Counted from the first letter of the stretch, positions 34,204 to 46,131 are shown. The stretch: DNA of 64,000 nt from Deinococcus terrestris (GCF_009377345.1 NZ_WBSL01000001.1:991001-1055000), one strand, 5' to 3'. The notes: generated by a model from the sequence alone, not told the origin. Made by a program: numbers and translations.

Positions 34204-37088
34204 CAGGGGGCAGCATACCCGCTGGCTTCGCCGTCCGTCCGCGATGAGGCGGTCTCCAGCAGCACCAGCGCGTCGCACACCCGCCACGGCCCCGGCTCCC
34301 AGCCGGGATGCAGCGCCCGCAGCACGGCCTCCGGCTGGGGGTGCCGCTCCTCCAGCGCCCGCCCCGCCTCGCGCCACACGCCGGGGCGAAAGGGGGCCAG
34401 GGCGGGGTCGGCGGCGAGTGCCCCGCGCAGCCAGCGCAGGGTGGGGAGGCCGTCAGTGATGGTCGCGCGGGCCTCCAGCGCCAGCAGGCCCGCCGTCAGG
34501 CCGGGGTCGGCATCGGGGGGGCCGGGCAGCCCGGTCTGCACCCGGCGCAGCAGGGCGTGGGCACGGTTGATGTGCCCCAGGGCCTCCTCCTCCCGCCCCG
34601 CCCGCAGCAGCGCCTCGGCGTGGAGGGCGTGGGCCTGCGCCCCCGCGTAGGGGTGGTCGGTCAGGTCCAGCGCCCGCCCGGTGAACTCCAGCGCCTGCCG
34701 GGGGTCAGGGTCGGCCAGAGCGCGGCTGAGCCACTGGTCGAAGCGCAGCACCTCCTCCCGGTCGCCGGGAGCGGCGGGCGCCGCGAGGAGGTGGTCCAGC
34801 AGGGCGCGGGCGTGGGCGAGGTCGGGGTGGTCGGCCGTCGGCCCGGCGAAAGGCTGGAGGTAGGGCAGCCCGGCCCCCCGCGTCAGGTAGGCCAGCGCGA
34901 CCCGGTAGTCGGTGCGGCGGGTGCGGTAGGCGGCCTCCGGGCGGCGCGGGCCGGGGCGGGCGAGCAGGCGGCGGGCCTCGGCGGCGAGCGCGAGCGCCTC
35001 GTCCGGGCGGGCCAGCGCGAGCAGGAGGGGCACCCCCTCGCTAAGCAGACGGGCACGGGGCACCGCGTCGCCGTCCCAGGTGCCGTCCCCGAGGAGGGCC
35101 AGCGCCGAGCGCCAGCGTTCCAGACCCTCGGCGGGGCGGCCCAGTCGCCGCAGGGCAGTCGCGGCGCGGGCCAGGGCGCGGGCCTGCTCCTCGGCGCTGC
35201 CTCCGGCCGCCTCCAGCCGTCCGGCCGCCTCGGTCAGGGCGTCCAGCGCCCCGTGCGGCTGGCCGAGGCGCAACCTGAGATCGCCCTCCTGGTAGCGGGC
35301 GCGGGCCGAGAGCAGCGGGCTGGACTCGGGCACCCCGCGCAGGCCGCGCAGCGCCGCCTCCCAGTCGCCCCGGTCCTTGGCGACGAGGCCGCGCCACAGC
35401 TCTGCCCGCGCCCCCCCCGCCGCCGTGCGCGGGTCGGTGACGGCGCGGGTGGCCGCCGTCAGGTCGCCGCGCCAGCGGGCCAGGGCCGCCTCCACGAGCA
35501 GCGCGTCCGCCTGCGCCGCCGCCTGCCAGGGGTCGGGGGGTCCGGCGAGGGCCGCGCACAGGTCGGGGTGGTTCAAGCCCGCCTTGGCCGCCTCGAAGTT
35601 GCCCGCGTCCACGCTGCTCTCGGCGAGCTTGACCCGCGCCCAGGCCCGCACCGCCGCCCGCCCGGACTCCAGCAGGGTGAAGAGGGCGTCGCGTGCCCCC
35701 GGATCGTCATACTCGCCGCGCCCGGCGTGGTGGGCGGCGACCGCGCGGGCCAGCGCTTCCCTCACCTCGCCCGCCGCCCCCCGGCGCACGCGCGGCCACA
35801 GGGGGGGAAGGTGCCGCGCCTCGTCGGGATGGGCCGCGAGCCAGCGGGCGAGAGCCTCCCACTTGCCCAGCCCCGCGAAGGCGGCCAGCCGCGCCGCAGC
35901 GAGGGCCGGGTGGGGCGGTGCGGCGGTCAGGCGGCGGCGGGCCGCGTCCCGCTCGGCGGTGGGCACCCCGGCGAGGGCGGCGGCGAGGGCCGGGGCCGGG
36001 GTCCACCCCTGCGGGTGTGGGTGCAGCAGGGCGCGGGCGTGGGGGGGCAGGGCCGCCACCTCCACCCCCAGCGCCGCCCCGAGAGGCTCGGGGCACAGGG
36101 TCCTGCCCTCCAGCGCCGATACCGCCGCCGCCAGCCGCCGCACGTCGGGGTCGGAAAGGAGGCGGGCGGGGGGGGCCGCCGGGTCCGGGTCCCCCCCCGC
36201 CGCCAGCAGCGCGAGGCGGTCGAGGTGCCGCCCCGTCTCGCGCACGAGGGCGTCGGCCCGTTCGCGGGACACCCCCAGCCGCGCCATCAGGTACGCCCGC
36301 GCCTCGGCGAGGGTGGGGGGCCGCAGGTCGATGACCTCGGCCACGCCGGACGGCAGCCCCGCCGCGTCCTCCAGCGCGAGCAGCACCGCCACGCCGGGGG
36401 GCGCGGGGCGCAGGAGGTGCTCGGCCGCCCACGCCGCCGGGGTGAGGGGACCGTCGGGCGAGCGGGGCGACTCTCCCCCGAAGCGCACGTCCGCCGTCAC
36501 CCGGACGAGCAGCACGCCCGGCGCGGGGGGCAGGGCGCGGCGGGCCGCCTCCGCCTGCGCCGCCGCCTGCCCCGCCCACGAGGTGCCCGCCGGAACCAGA
36601 CCCAGCACGTCGGCCACCTCCCCCTCCAGCCCCAGCCGCCGCACACTCAGCCCCGGCACCTCCCCCAGCGCCCACTCCAGGTGGTCGAGCAGCACGGTCT
36701 TGCCCGCGCCCGGCCGTCCGGTCACGATCAGCCGGGGCGAGCGCCCGGCCCGCACCCCGGCCAGAAACTGCTTGTAGGCGCGTTTCTTGGCGCGGCCCAG
36801 CAGTTCAAGTTCGGGGGACAGCGGCGCGGGCGGGGCCGGGTCAGGGGGGGCGGCCTCCAACGGACGGCCCGCCTCCCGCGCGAGGTCGGCCAGGATGCCG
36901 CGCAGCAGCGCCTTGTCGCGGGGGGTGCCCACGTCGCGGTAGACGATGTTGCGCAGCGCCGCCGGATTGCCGCCCCGCTCGCGCAGTTCGGCCTCCAGCC
37001 AGCGCAGGCTGCCGCGCAGGCCCCGGCCCGGCTCGTGGCGGGGCGGCAGGTGCAGGCGCAAGTCGGCCAGGGTCGCCTTCCAGTCCAC
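34203..37088 (-). CDS. Large P-loop NTPase with helical repeats (STAND-like)
   Basis: A 961-residue soluble protein. Residues 1-75 form a charged N-terminal domain (ALRNIVYRDVGTPRDKALLRGIL). After a Pro-rich linker, Walker A is GRPGAGKT at residues 124-131. Hydrophobic strands LLVRVTADV and AVLLALEDAAG and a GxP-like PPTLAEARAYLMARLG follow, fitting a STAND/AAA-type signalling NTPase. From about 340 to the end are Ala/Leu/Arg-rich helical hairpins of TPR type (ALDALTEAAGRLEAAGG; ALEFTGRALDLTDHPYAGAQAHAL). The start is GTG 37088; TAGGCT (37098-37103) lies 9 nt upstream. It heads five overlapping genes. The composition is extremely GC-rich. Substrate and trigger are unknown. Confidence 0.75.
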   Translation of the reverse strand: MDWKATLADLRLHLPPRHEPGRGLRGSLRWLEAELRERGGNPAALRNIVYRDVGTPRDKALLRGILADLAREAGRPLEAAPPDPAPPAPLSPELELLGRAKKRAYKQFLAGVRAGRSPRLIVTGRPGAGKTVLLDHLEWALGEVPGLSVRRLGLEGEVADVLGLVPAGTSWAGQAAAQAEAARRALPPAPGVLLVRVTADVRFGGESPRSPDGPLTPAAWAAEHLLRPAPPGVAVLLALEDAAGLPSGVAEVIDLRPPTLAEARAYLMARLGVSRERADALVRETGRHLDRLALLAAGGDPDPAAPPARLLSDPDVRRLAAAVSALEGRTLCPEPLGAALGVEVAALPPHARALLHPHPQGWTPAPALAAALAGVPTAERDAARRRLTAAPPHPALAAARLAAFAGLGKWEALARWLAAHPDEARHLPPLWPRVRRGAAGEVREALARAVAAHHAGRGEYDDPGARDALFTLLESGRAAVRAWARVKLAESSVDAGNFEAAKAGLNHPDLCAALAGPPDPWQAAAQADALLVEAALARWRGDLTAATRAVTDPRTAAGGARAELWRGLVAKDRGDWEAALRGLRGVPESSPLLSARARYQEGDLRLRLGQPHGALDALTEAAGRLEAAGGSAEEQARALARAATALRRLGRPAEGLERWRSALALLGDGTWDGDAVPRARLLSEGVPLLLALARPDEALALAAEARRLLARPGPRRPEAAYRTRRTDYRVALAYLTRGAGLPYLQPFAGPTADHPDLAHARALLDHLLAAPAAPGDREEVLRFDQWLSRALADPDPRQALEFTGRALDLTDHPYAGAQAHALHAEALLRAGREEEALGHINRAHALLRRVQTGLPGPPDADPGLTAGLLALEARATITDGLPTLRWLRGALAADPALAPFRPGVWREAGRALEERHPQPEAVLRALHPGWEPGPWRVCDALVLLETASSRTDGEASGYAAP

Positions 37089-37205
37089 GGTGAGCCGAGC
37101 CTAGCACCCCCCCCGGTTTCTGACGGGCGCGTCAGACAGACAGCGCGGGGGGCTGTGTATACTCGGTCCAGTTTTCCCACAGTTCAGACCCCAGGAGGAA
37201 CACCC

Positions 37206-37913
37206 ATGTCCCAGAAGTTTGCCGTGCCTGCCCTGCTGACCCTCGCCCTTGCCGCTGCCGGAAGCGCCTCGGCGCAGTCGCTCGCCGCCGCCGAGTCCCT
37301 GTACGACCAGGGCAAGTGGCAGGAGGCCGCGACCGCCGCCGCCGCCCTGAAGACGAGCGCGGGCTACGCCCTGGCCGCCGAAGCCACCACCGCCGGTGCA
37401 GGCCTGAGCGCCGAGAGTGCCAAGAAGGGCCTCTTCCAGAAGGCGCAGGATTACGCCCGTCAGGCGATCAATGCCGACAAGAACAATCCCGACGCCTACT
37501 TCGAACTTGCTCGCGCCCAGGGCCGTCTGGCGCAGTACAGCGGCATCCTGAACAGCCTGGGGCTGGCGGGCGACATGAAGAAGAACCTCGACACCGCCAT
37601 CAAGCTCAAGCCCAACATGGCCTCGGCCTACGTGGCGCTGGGGCTGTGGCACGCCAACCTCGTCTCCAAGGGCACCGTGGCGACCCTGGCGACGGGCGCC
37701 AAGCGCAACCAGATCAACCCCAACTTCGAAAAGGCCATCGCGCTGGAACCCAACGCGGCCGTGCACCGCATCGAGTACGCCAACGCCCTGCTGCTTCAGG
37801 GCAACAAGGCGGGCGCCCGCACCCAACTGGAAAAGGCGGTCAGCCTGCCCGCCGACACCTTCTGGGAGAAGCGCGATCTGGAGCAGGCACGCAAGACCCT
37901 GGCCGGGCTGTAA
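37206..37913 (+). CDS. Exported TPR-repeat protein
   Basis: A 235-residue protein with a signal peptide (residues 1-23, cleavage near ASA-QS). Helical repeats of TPR type follow: AAESLYDQGKWQEAATAAAAL, ARQAINADKNNPDAYFELARAQGRL, LDTAIKLKPNMASAYVALGLWH and FEKAIALEPNAAVHRIEYANALL. It is periplasmic, with unknown partner. ATG 37206 follows CAGGAGG, and TATACT at 37158-37163 gives a leader of about 40 nt. It is divergent from the large ATPase gene and ends with a terminator. Confidence 0.85.
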   Translation: MSQKFAVPALLTLALAAAGSASAQSLAAAESLYDQGKWQEAATAAAALKTSAGYALAAEATTAGAGLSAESAKKGLFQKAQDYARQAINADKNNPDAYFELARAQGRLAQYSGILNSLGLAGDMKKNLDTAIKLKPNMASAYVALGLWHANLVSKGTVATLATGAKRNQINPNFEKAIALEPNAAVHRIEYANALLLQGNKAGARTQLEKAVSLPADTFWEKRDLEQARKTLAGL

Positions 37914-37933
37914 AGCTCCGCATCACCCGACAG

Positions 37934-37958
37934 GCCCCAGCCTCGGCTGGGGCTTTTT
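37934..37958 (+). terminator. Intrinsic terminator after the TPR-protein gene
   Basis: GCCCCAGCC, TC, GGCTGGGGC and five T. It lies between convergent genes. Confidence 0.9.
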
Positions 37959-37966
37959 GCTGCCCT

Positions 37967-38902
37967 TCAGCGCCCCAGCAGCGCCACCGCCCCCGGCAGC
38001 ACCTCCACCCGCACCCCGGTCGCCCGGCCCACCACATCGCCGTCGAGGTGCAGCCAAGTCGGTTGCGCCCAGGTCAGCTCGGCCACCCGGCCCGCGCGGT
38101 GATGGACGCCGGGGTCGCCCAGGTGACGGCCCGGTAGCACCAGCGCCATCAGCCGCAGCACCTGCCGCCGCCCCAACGGACCGCTGACGACCACATTGAG
38201 GAGGCCGTCGCGTGGGTCAGACTGGGGGCTGATGTGAAAGCCGCCCCCGTAGCGGGTGCCATTCATCGCGGCGGCGAGGATGCTGGGGCCTGCATAGAGA
38301 CGTTCGCCGTCCACGTCGGCCGTGACGGGCGTGAGGGTCAGGTGGCGCAGGGTGGTCAGGGCGGCCCAGGCGTAGCGCCCCAGCCCCGGCAGCCACGCGG
38401 GAGCCTCCGGCAGCCGGGCGGTGAGCTGCGCGTCGAAGCCCATGCCCAGGCCGTTGAGGAGCAGCCGCGTCTCGCCCGCGCCGCCCTCCCCCTGCACGGT
38501 CACCCGCAGGGCGTCCACCGGGCGGGGTGCCCCCGCGATCCGCGAGAGGGCCGCCCGGAAGTCGCCCGGCTTGAGGCCCAGCATCCCCGCGAAGTCGTTC
38601 CCGGTCCCCAGCGGAATGACCCCCAGGGGCCGCCCGGTCCCCACCAGCGCGGGCAGCAGCGCCCCCACCGTTCCGTCCCCGCCGACCGCCAGCACCGCCA
38701 CGCCGGGCGGGAGGGCCTGCACCCGCGCCAGCGCCGCCGGACCGCTCGCCTCCTGAATGACCTCGTAGTCCAGCGCCCGCACCCGTAACTCGGCCTCCAG
38801 CCGGGGCCAGGTGCGCCCCGCCAGGCCACGCCCGGCGGTGGGGTTGAGAACGACGGCGTAGGACCGCCCGGAAAGGGAAGACGGGGAAAGTGCCTGAGTC
38901 AC
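37967..38902 (-). CDS. Diacylglycerol/lipid kinase family protein
   Basis: A 311-residue lipid kinase of the DagK_cat/YegS/BmrU type. [11 protein letters not shown] opens the catalytic domain, [17 protein letters not shown] is the nucleotide-binding glycine motif, and [15 protein letters not shown] is the second signature. The C-terminal beta-sandwich contains [18 protein letters not shown]. It probably phosphorylates a lipid alcohol using ATP at the membrane face; the exact substrate is unknown. GTG 38902 is the start, with TATGCT (38912-38917) 9 nt upstream. Confidence 0.9.
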   Translation of the reverse strand: MTQALSPSSLSGRSYAVVLNPTAGRGLAGRTWPRLEAELRVRALDYEVIQEASGPAALARVQALPPGVAVLAVGGDGTVGALLPALVGTGRPLGVIPLGTGNDFAGMLGLKPGDFRAALSRIAGAPRPVDALRVTVQGEGGAGETRLLLNGLGMGFDAQLTARLPEAPAWLPGLGRYAWAALTTLRHLTLTPVTADVDGERLYAGPSILAAAMNGTRYGGGFHISPQSDPRDGLLNVVVSGPLGRRQVLRLMALVLPGRHLGDPGVHHRAGRVAELTWAQPTWLHLDGDVVGRATGVRVEVLPGAVALLGR

Positions 38903-38993
38903 GCTGCCCCCAGCATAGGGCGCGGTGACACCGTTCTAACAAAGGGGCAACGGGGGCTCACCCGCCGGACGCGGGCACCGCCGATGCTGCGGC

Positions 38994-39329
38994 ATGAGCC
39001 AGAAGAACCCTGACCTCCGCGTCCCCAAACAGGTGCAGGACAATGCCGCGCTGGGCCTGCGCCTGCGCGACGAACACGGCTACGGCGGCACCGAGGTCGG
39101 TGAACACATGGCTGAGAAGCTCGCAGCGGGAGGCGACCTCTCCCCGGAGGAGGTACGGCACGTCGCCCAGTACTTCCCCCGCCACGCGCACGACAACCTG
39201 GAGCAGACTGGCGAGGACGGCGGCAAGCCCTCACGCGGCTATATCGCCTGGCTGCTGTGGGGCGGCGACGAGGGCCGCGCCTGGAGCGAGCAGGTCAGCG
39301 CCCAGCTTGACGAGGCCGAGGAGAACTGA
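38994..39329 (+). CDS. Hypothetical 111-residue protein
   Basis: An acidic soluble protein: KNPDLRVPKQVQDNAALGLRLRDEHGYGGTEVGEHMAEKL, then SPEEVRHVAQYFPRHAHDNL and PSRGYIAWLLWGGDEGRAWSEQ. The last phrase resembles short proteins seen beside phage or conserved Deinococcus loci, but I cannot name a family. ATG 38994 lacks a strong Shine-Dalgarno; a GATGCT box lies 5 nt upstream. It is convergent with wecB, with only 6 nt between stops. Confidence 0.6.
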   Translation: MSQKNPDLRVPKQVQDNAALGLRLRDEHGYGGTEVGEHMAEKLAAGGDLSPEEVRHVAQYFPRHAHDNLEQTGEDGGKPSRGYIAWLLWGGDEGRAWSEQVSAQLDEAEEN

Positions 39330-39335
39330 CCGTCC

Positions 39336-40481
39336 CTACGCCCAGTTCTCCGGCCTCTCTCCCAGCCCGAAGTGCCACGCCACCGCCGCCGCGATCCGCC
39401 GCGCCGCGTGCCCGTCCCCATAAGGATTGCGGGCCGAGCGCATCCGGGCGAGTTCGGCCTCGTCCGAGAGCAGGCGGCCCAGCACCGCGCGGAGGTTCTG
39501 CGGGTCGTTTCCGGCCAGGGTCAGCACGCCCGCCTCCAGCCCCTCGGGGCGCTCGGTGACGTTGCGCAGGACGGCCACTGGGACGCCGAGCGCCGCCCCC
39601 TCCTCCTGAAGGCCCCCGGAGTCGGTCGCCAGCAGCGCCGAGGCCGCCATCAGCGGGGCCATCTGCGCGTAATCCAGGGGGTCGGTGAGTTCAAAGTTGG
39701 GCAGTCCCTGTAAGGCCGGGCGCACCGCCTCCTGCACCGCCGGGTTGAGGTGGACCGGGTAGACAAAGTGCGTGTCCGGATGGGCGCGGGCCACGTCCGC
39801 GAGGGCCTCGGCCATCTCACGCATCATGGGCAGGTTCTCGCGGCGGTGCATGGTGACGGTCACCAGCCGCCCGCCCGCGTCCAATTTCGCCTGCCACTCG
39901 GGGCGCAGCGGCACTCGCCCGGCGACCTCACGCACCGCGTCCACGGCGGTCTGTCCGGTCACGAAGAGGCCCAGTTCGCCCTTGCCCTCCCGGCGCAGGT
40001 TCTCAGCGCTGCCGGGCGTCGGCGCGAAATCCAGGTCGCTGAGCACCCCGGTCAGGCGGCGGTTGGCCTCCTCCGGAAAGGGCTCACGCATACTCCCGCT
40101 GCGTAGCCCCGCCTCCACGTGCGCCACCGGAATCCCCTCGTAAAAGGCGCTGAGCGCCACGCAAAAGGACGTGGTCGTGTCCCCGTGGACCAGCACCATG
40201 TCGGCCTCCATCTCGCGCAGCTTGCGCCCCGCCTGCGGCACGATGCGCCCGGTCAGGTCGGCCAGCGTCTGGCGGTCGGTCATGACCTGGAGGTCCTCGT
40301 CGGGCGTCAGGCCGAAGACGGCCAATGCCTCGTCGAGCATCTGCCGCTGCTGCCCGGTCGAGAGGATCAGCGGCGTCAGGCCCGGCTGCGCCCCGATGGC
40401 CGAGTGCACCGGGGCCATCTTGGTGGCTTCCGGGCGGGTGCCGAAGGCGAGGACGATGCGTTTGGGGGCGGGGTCGGTCAT
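39336..40481 (-). CDS. wecB: UDP-N-acetylglucosamine 2-epimerase (non-hydrolysing)
   Basis: A 381-residue enzyme interconverting UDP-GlcNAc and UDP-ManNAc for envelope polysaccharide. The landmarks are [14 protein letters not shown] at the N-terminus, [42 protein letters not shown] and [16 protein letters not shown]. The start is ATG 40481 after GGAG. It lies 56 nt downstream of the WecA-like gene on the same strand, forming a two-gene glycan-initiation unit. Confidence 0.94.
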   Translation of the reverse strand: MTDPAPKRIVLAFGTRPEATKMAPVHSAIGAQPGLTPLILSTGQQRQMLDEALAVFGLTPDEDLQVMTDRQTLADLTGRIVPQAGRKLREMEADMVLVHGDTTTSFCVALSAFYEGIPVAHVEAGLRSGSMREPFPEEANRRLTGVLSDLDFAPTPGSAENLRREGKGELGLFVTGQTAVDAVREVAGRVPLRPEWQAKLDAGGRLVTVTMHRRENLPMMREMAEALADVARAHPDTHFVYPVHLNPAVQEAVRPALQGLPNFELTDPLDYAQMAPLMAASALLATDSGGLQEEGAALGVPVAVLRNVTERPEGLEAGVLTLAGNDPQNLRAVLGRLLSDEAELARMRSARNPYGDGHAARRIAAAVAWHFGLGERPENWA

Positions 40482-40537
40482 GGAAGCTCCAGGGGTCAGG
40501 ACAGCGCCCCGGCGGGGGCGGGGCGAAGAGAGGAACG

Positions 40538-41695
40538 TCAGCGGTGGTCGCCTTGTGGTGCGGGAGGAACAGGCGGCACCGTTTCGCGCCCGTGCGCCCG
40601 CACCCGGCGGTGCGCGACGAACCACAGGCACAGGGCGCAAGCAGCCACGGTTCCCGCGATGGCGGCGAGGGGCACCCCCTGCGCCAGCATCCCGATGACC
40701 CCGCACCACAGGGCGACGATCCACAGGATCACGGCGGTGCGCCGGGCGCTGGAGGTCCGCGCCAGCACCCGGTGGTGGATGTGGGTCTTGTCCGGGTGCC
40801 CCAGCGGATTGCGGATGCCACGCGCCAGCCGCCCGATCACCACCTGCGTGGTGTCGAGGATGGGCAGCGCCATCACCAGCAGCGGCACCAGCAGGCTGGC
40901 CCCCGCGCTGAACTTCAGGGTCCCCAGCAGGCTCACGGCGGCCAGGGTGTAGCCGAACAGGTACGCCCCCGCGTCCCCCATGATGATGCGGCTGGGGTTG
41001 AAATTGTGCCGCAGGTAGCCCAGCGCGGCCCCCGCCAGCCCCGCGAGCAGCACGACCGCCGCCGCCCGGTCGGGAAACTGCGCCGCCGTGACCAGCAGCA
41101 CCATGCTCGTCACGAAGCCCACGCCGCCCACCACCCCATCCACCCCGTCCATCAGGTTGACGGCGTTGGTCAGGCCGACCACCCACAGGATGGTCAGCGC
41201 CACGCTGAGCGGCCCGTTCACCGCGTCCGGCAGCACCGGCAGGAAGGGAATCGCGTTGAAGTCGAGCGTCAGCCCGTTGACGACCAGCAGCACGGCCGCC
41301 AGCGCCTGCACGATCAGCCGGAACAGGGGCGAGAGGCCGAACTGGTCGTCGATAAAGCCGGTCAGCACCAGCACCGAGGCGCCCAAGAGGATCGCCAGCA
41401 CCTGAATGTTGACCTGCTCGATCACGATGGGCCGCAGCGCCCACGCCACGACCACGCTGACCAGAAAGCCCGCGAAGATCGCCAGCCCGCCCGCGTTGGG
41501 CAGCGGCTCCTTGTTCAGCCGCCGCTCGTTGGGTTGGTCCGCCCAACCCACCTTGATGGCGAACTCGCGCACGCGCGGGATAAACCGCCAGGTGAACAGC
41601 CACGCGGTCAGAAAGGTGAGCAGCACGCTCAGAAAGCCGCGCCCGGTGATGTTGGCGATGCCGAGGCTGGCGGCGAGGTCCCTCAAGGAATCCAT
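40538..41695 (-). CDS. Undecaprenyl-phosphate sugar-phosphate transferase (WecA/TagO type)
   Basis: A 385-residue MraY/WecA-family membrane enzyme with about ten helices. It transfers a HexNAc-1-phosphate from a UDP-sugar to undecaprenyl phosphate, the first step of surface polysaccharide. The hallmarks are [61 protein letters not shown] and the cytoplasmic [17 protein letters not shown] loop of the WecA branch. TACAAT (41707-41712) lies 11 nt before the ATG. The neighbour wecB suggests GlcNAc/ManNAc chemistry. Confidence 0.92.
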   Translation of the reverse strand: MDSLRDLAASLGIANITGRGFLSVLLTFLTAWLFTWRFIPRVREFAIKVGWADQPNERRLNKEPLPNAGGLAIFAGFLVSVVVAWALRPIVIEQVNIQVLAILLGASVLVLTGFIDDQFGLSPLFRLIVQALAAVLLVVNGLTLDFNAIPFLPVLPDAVNGPLSVALTILWVVGLTNAVNLMDGVDGVVGGVGFVTSMVLLVTAAQFPDRAAAVVLLAGLAGAALGYLRHNFNPSRIIMGDAGAYLFGYTLAAVSLLGTLKFSAGASLLVPLLVMALPILDTTQVVIGRLARGIRNPLGHPDKTHIHHRVLARTSSARRTAVILWIVALWCGVIGMLAQGVPLAAIAGTVAACALCLWFVAHRRVRAHGRETVPPVPPAPQGDHR

Positions 41696-41768
41696 AAGCT
41701 GACGGGATTGTAAGGGTCAGGCATGAGGAAGGCGACCGACGAAAGGTGCAGCCTCTTTCCCGCCCCGC

Positions 41769-42392
<624 letters not shown>

Positions 42393-42430
42393 GGCCCCAC
42401 GATACCCGTCCGGCGGTGGGTGCCCCAGTC

Positions 42431-43288
<858 letters not shown>

Positions 43289-43330
43289 GCGGGCATCATA
43301 GCGGGGCCGCGCCGGGCCGGGCGGGACCGG

Positions 43331-44377
43331 TCAGGCTTCCGCGCCCGCCGGGGCGGGGGGCAAGCTGGCGAGCAGCTCCACAAGCTGAGGATCGAGGACC
43401 GTCCCTGCCTGCGCCTGCACCGCGGCGAGGTTCCCGTCCGCGTGGGCCGAGGCGTTCGCCACCGCGAGGAGGCGGGCATACAGGGGAATCTCCTCGCCGG
43501 AAAGGCCGTCGGGCTCGCCCTGACCGTCCCAGCGTTCGTGGTGGTGCCGGATGGCCCGCTGCGCTTCGGCGAAGTGGGACACGCTGTGAAGGAAGTTGGC
43601 CCCCATCTGCGCGTGCCCCGGCTCACCGTGAATCTTGCCGAGGTCGTGCAACAGCGCGGCGTACCACAGCTCCTCACGCTCGCGCGGCGAGAGGCCCGCT
43701 GCCTCGCCCAGACGCACGGCGAGGTCGGCGACCGCCTCCCCGTGCCCCAGGGCGTCGAACTCCAGGCTTTCCACGGCCTCGACAACGGCCGAGGCGATCT
43801 GCCGGGCCGTCTGCCGCCACTCGCGGCGGCTTTCCATCACGGCGACGAGGGGCGCGACCGACGCTGCCCACGCGGTCACCGCCGACTGCGCGGCCGGGCT
43901 GAGGGACGTGCCCGCCGGACAGTCCAGCACCAGCGCCCCCAGCGTGCGCCCGTGGTCGGTCAGCGGCACCACGAAGGTCAGCGGCGCCTGCCGCGCCCCC
44001 GCCGCCTCCAGCCGGGCGAGCGCTTCGGGGGGATTGGCCGCGTAGAGATCACGGCCCTGGAGAAGCTGAGGACGACCACCCGCCGTCACCCACGGGCCTT
44101 CCAGCGTGGTGCCGGCAAGCGTGCGGGGGTAACCGTGGACCGCCACCACAGGAGCAGCCCCACGGCCCAGCACCGCGTAACCCTTGGCCTCACTGCCCAG
44201 CAGCGCGGCGGCGTGGGCCAGCGCCCCGTCCAGCACACTGGCCGCACTGGGCCGTGCGAGCAGGCGGGCCAGCAGCGCGGTCGCGTCGGCCGGGGCGCTG
44301 CCGGAAGCCGGGGAGAGGGTGACAGGAGCAGCCTCGGACCCGGAGGGAGGCTGCGGCGGACGGGGGCGCCTGAACAC
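43331..44377 (-). CDS. GAF-like plus degenerate HD-GYP domain protein
   Basis: A 348-residue protein. An N-terminal GAF-like sensor spans roughly 30-180 ([38 protein letters not shown]). A C-terminal HD-GYP-type domain contains [68 protein letters not shown]. The signature GYP reads GEP, and the usual DxxDAMT after AVA is replaced by NASAHAD, so a full cyclic-di-GMP phosphodiesterase metal centre is doubtful. The start is GTG 44377, 9 nt after TATACT. It is divergent from the Cys-cluster gene. Confidence 0.82.
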   Translation of the reverse strand: MFRRPRPPQPPSGSEAAPVTLSPASGSAPADATALLARLLARPSAASVLDGALAHAAALLGSEAKGYAVLGRGAAPVVAVHGYPRTLAGTTLEGPWVTAGGRPQLLQGRDLYAANPPEALARLEAAGARQAPLTFVVPLTDHGRTLGALVLDCPAGTSLSPAAQSAVTAWAASVAPLVAVMESRREWRQTARQIASAVVEAVESLEFDALGHGEAVADLAVRLGEAAGLSPREREELWYAALLHDLGKIHGEPGHAQMGANFLHSVSHFAEAQRAIRHHHERWDGQGEPDGLSGEEIPLYARLLAVANASAHADGNLAAVQAQAGTVLDPQLVELLASLPPAPAGAEA

Positions 44378-44411
44378 GTTGCGGCGAGTATACCCGCGCT
44401 ACCCTGCCCCG

Positions 44412-45179
44412 GTGACGCGCCCACGCCCCACCCCCCTGGCCCCTGCCCCGCCCTCCGCCGCCCGGTTCCGCTCCGTCACGGCGGCCGTCGAACGTGGCTA
44501 CGCCCGTTACGCGCGGCAGGCCGACGGATGGCTGACCCGTTACCGGGAGCGCGGCGGGCAGGTCTACTGCGGGGCCGGGTGCTTCGCGTGCTGCGACATG
44601 CCCATCCGGGTGAGCCTCGCCGAAGCGCTGGTGACGGCGGCGGCCCTGGACGGGGAGGCGGCGGCCCGCGTGGAGGCGCACGCCCGTCAGGTCCTGCACA
44701 ACGCCCGCACCGCCCCCGACGAGGCGACTTACGTGGAGCGCCACCGCCGCGAGGTGGGGTTTTGCCCGCTGCTCGACCGGGAGACGGGCGGATGCAGCCA
44801 GTACGCCGCCCGGCCCACCCGTTGCCGCGATACCTTCAGTGCGCTGCCTGCCCGCTACTGCGCCGCCGGAACCTGGGAGACCCTGACCCGCCGCGAGAAG
44901 GCCGACTACGCCCGCGAGGTCGCCCGCACCCCCGGCACCGACGGCGAGCTGCATTACGTGGCACCGCTGGAGCACCTCTCCGAGCCGATCTGGGCCGCCG
45001 CTGCCCGCGCCATGCGCCAGGAATGGGGCCTGGAGGTGTGGGGCGACTTCTGGACGCTGACCACCCTGGCCCGCCGCGAGGACTTCATGGAGCGGGTCGC
45101 GCGGGGGGACGCCCGGGGCGCGTGGCAGGTCGCCCGGCGGGCCGGACTAGCGCACGAGGTCGTGCTGGAGATCGGGTAA
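44412..45179 (+). CDS. YkgJ-type cysteine-cluster protein
   Basis: A 255-residue protein. [53 protein letters not shown] and ARYC provide the C-x3-C-x2-CC and later Cys of the YkgJ/UPF0153 family, thought to bind zinc or an iron-sulfur cluster. The role is unknown. GTG 44412 is chosen because TACCCT (44400-44405) lies 6 nt upstream; the -10 boxes of this gene and of the divergent GAF-HD gene are only about 8 bp apart. Confidence 0.82.
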   Translation: MTRPRPTPLAPAPPSAARFRSVTAAVERGYARYARQADGWLTRYRERGGQVYCGAGCFACCDMPIRVSLAEALVTAAALDGEAAARVEAHARQVLHNARTAPDEATYVERHRREVGFCPLLDRETGGCSQYAARPTRCRDTFSALPARYCAAGTWETLTRREKADYAREVARTPGTDGELHYVAPLEHLSEPIWAAAARAMRQEWGLEVWGDFWTLTTLARREDFMERVARGDARGAWQVARRAGLAHEVVLEIG

Positions 45180-45249
45180 TCGGGGAGGAGTTTTTCTGCC
45201 CTCCCCGGTGCCTGCCGCAGTGCATTGACAGATCAGGTTCGGTGCGAAA

Positions 45250-45342
45250 GACCCCTCACCCAACCCTCTCCCCCAGGAGAGGGCTTTTCGACCCCTCTAA
45301 CCAGGGGGAGAGGGGCCTCGCGCAGCGAGGGGGTGAGGGGTC
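45250..45342. repeat. Dispersed inverted-repeat element, copy 1
   Basis: Outer arms GACCCCTCACCC (45250-45261) and GGGTGAGGGGTC (45331-45342) are perfect complements. Inside are hairpins CCCTCTCC/GGAGAGGG (45264-45283, followed by CTTTT) and CTCGC/GCGAG (45318-45330). The right half, read on the minus strand, matches copy 2 at 51612-51663 over about 40 nt. Confidence 0.75.
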
Positions 45343-45359
45343 CCCTTCCATCACCTGAT

Positions 45360-46004
<645 letters not shown>

Positions 46005-46101
46005 GGGACCTCCTGAGAGCAGGTTGTGGGTACGACCGGAGTGTACCGTGCTCAGCCCGCCGGACAGCATCGGCACTCCTCGCTCTGACCAGCCACCCCA
46101 A

Positions 46102-46131
46102 ATAAAAACAGCCCCCGCCGGAGCGGAGGGC
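46102..46131 (-). terminator. Intrinsic terminator of the paralog-2 phospholipase gene/etf unit
   Basis: On the minus strand a CCCTCCGC/GCGGGGG-type stem is followed by GTTTTTATT. Confidence 0.75.

Noticed and set aside
34308..37913. 1201-codon plus-strand open frame
   Set aside because: Most of it is antisense to the P-loop ATPase gene and has the Gln/Gly/Arg/Pro-rich composition of a GC-rich shadow frame. Only its last 235 codons (from 37206) are a real gene, with their own Shine-Dalgarno and signal peptide.
39336..41603. 755-codon version of wecB
   Set aside because: The N-terminal half is a shadow of the WecA-type gene in another frame. The GTRPEAT start of WecB fixes the ATG at 40481.
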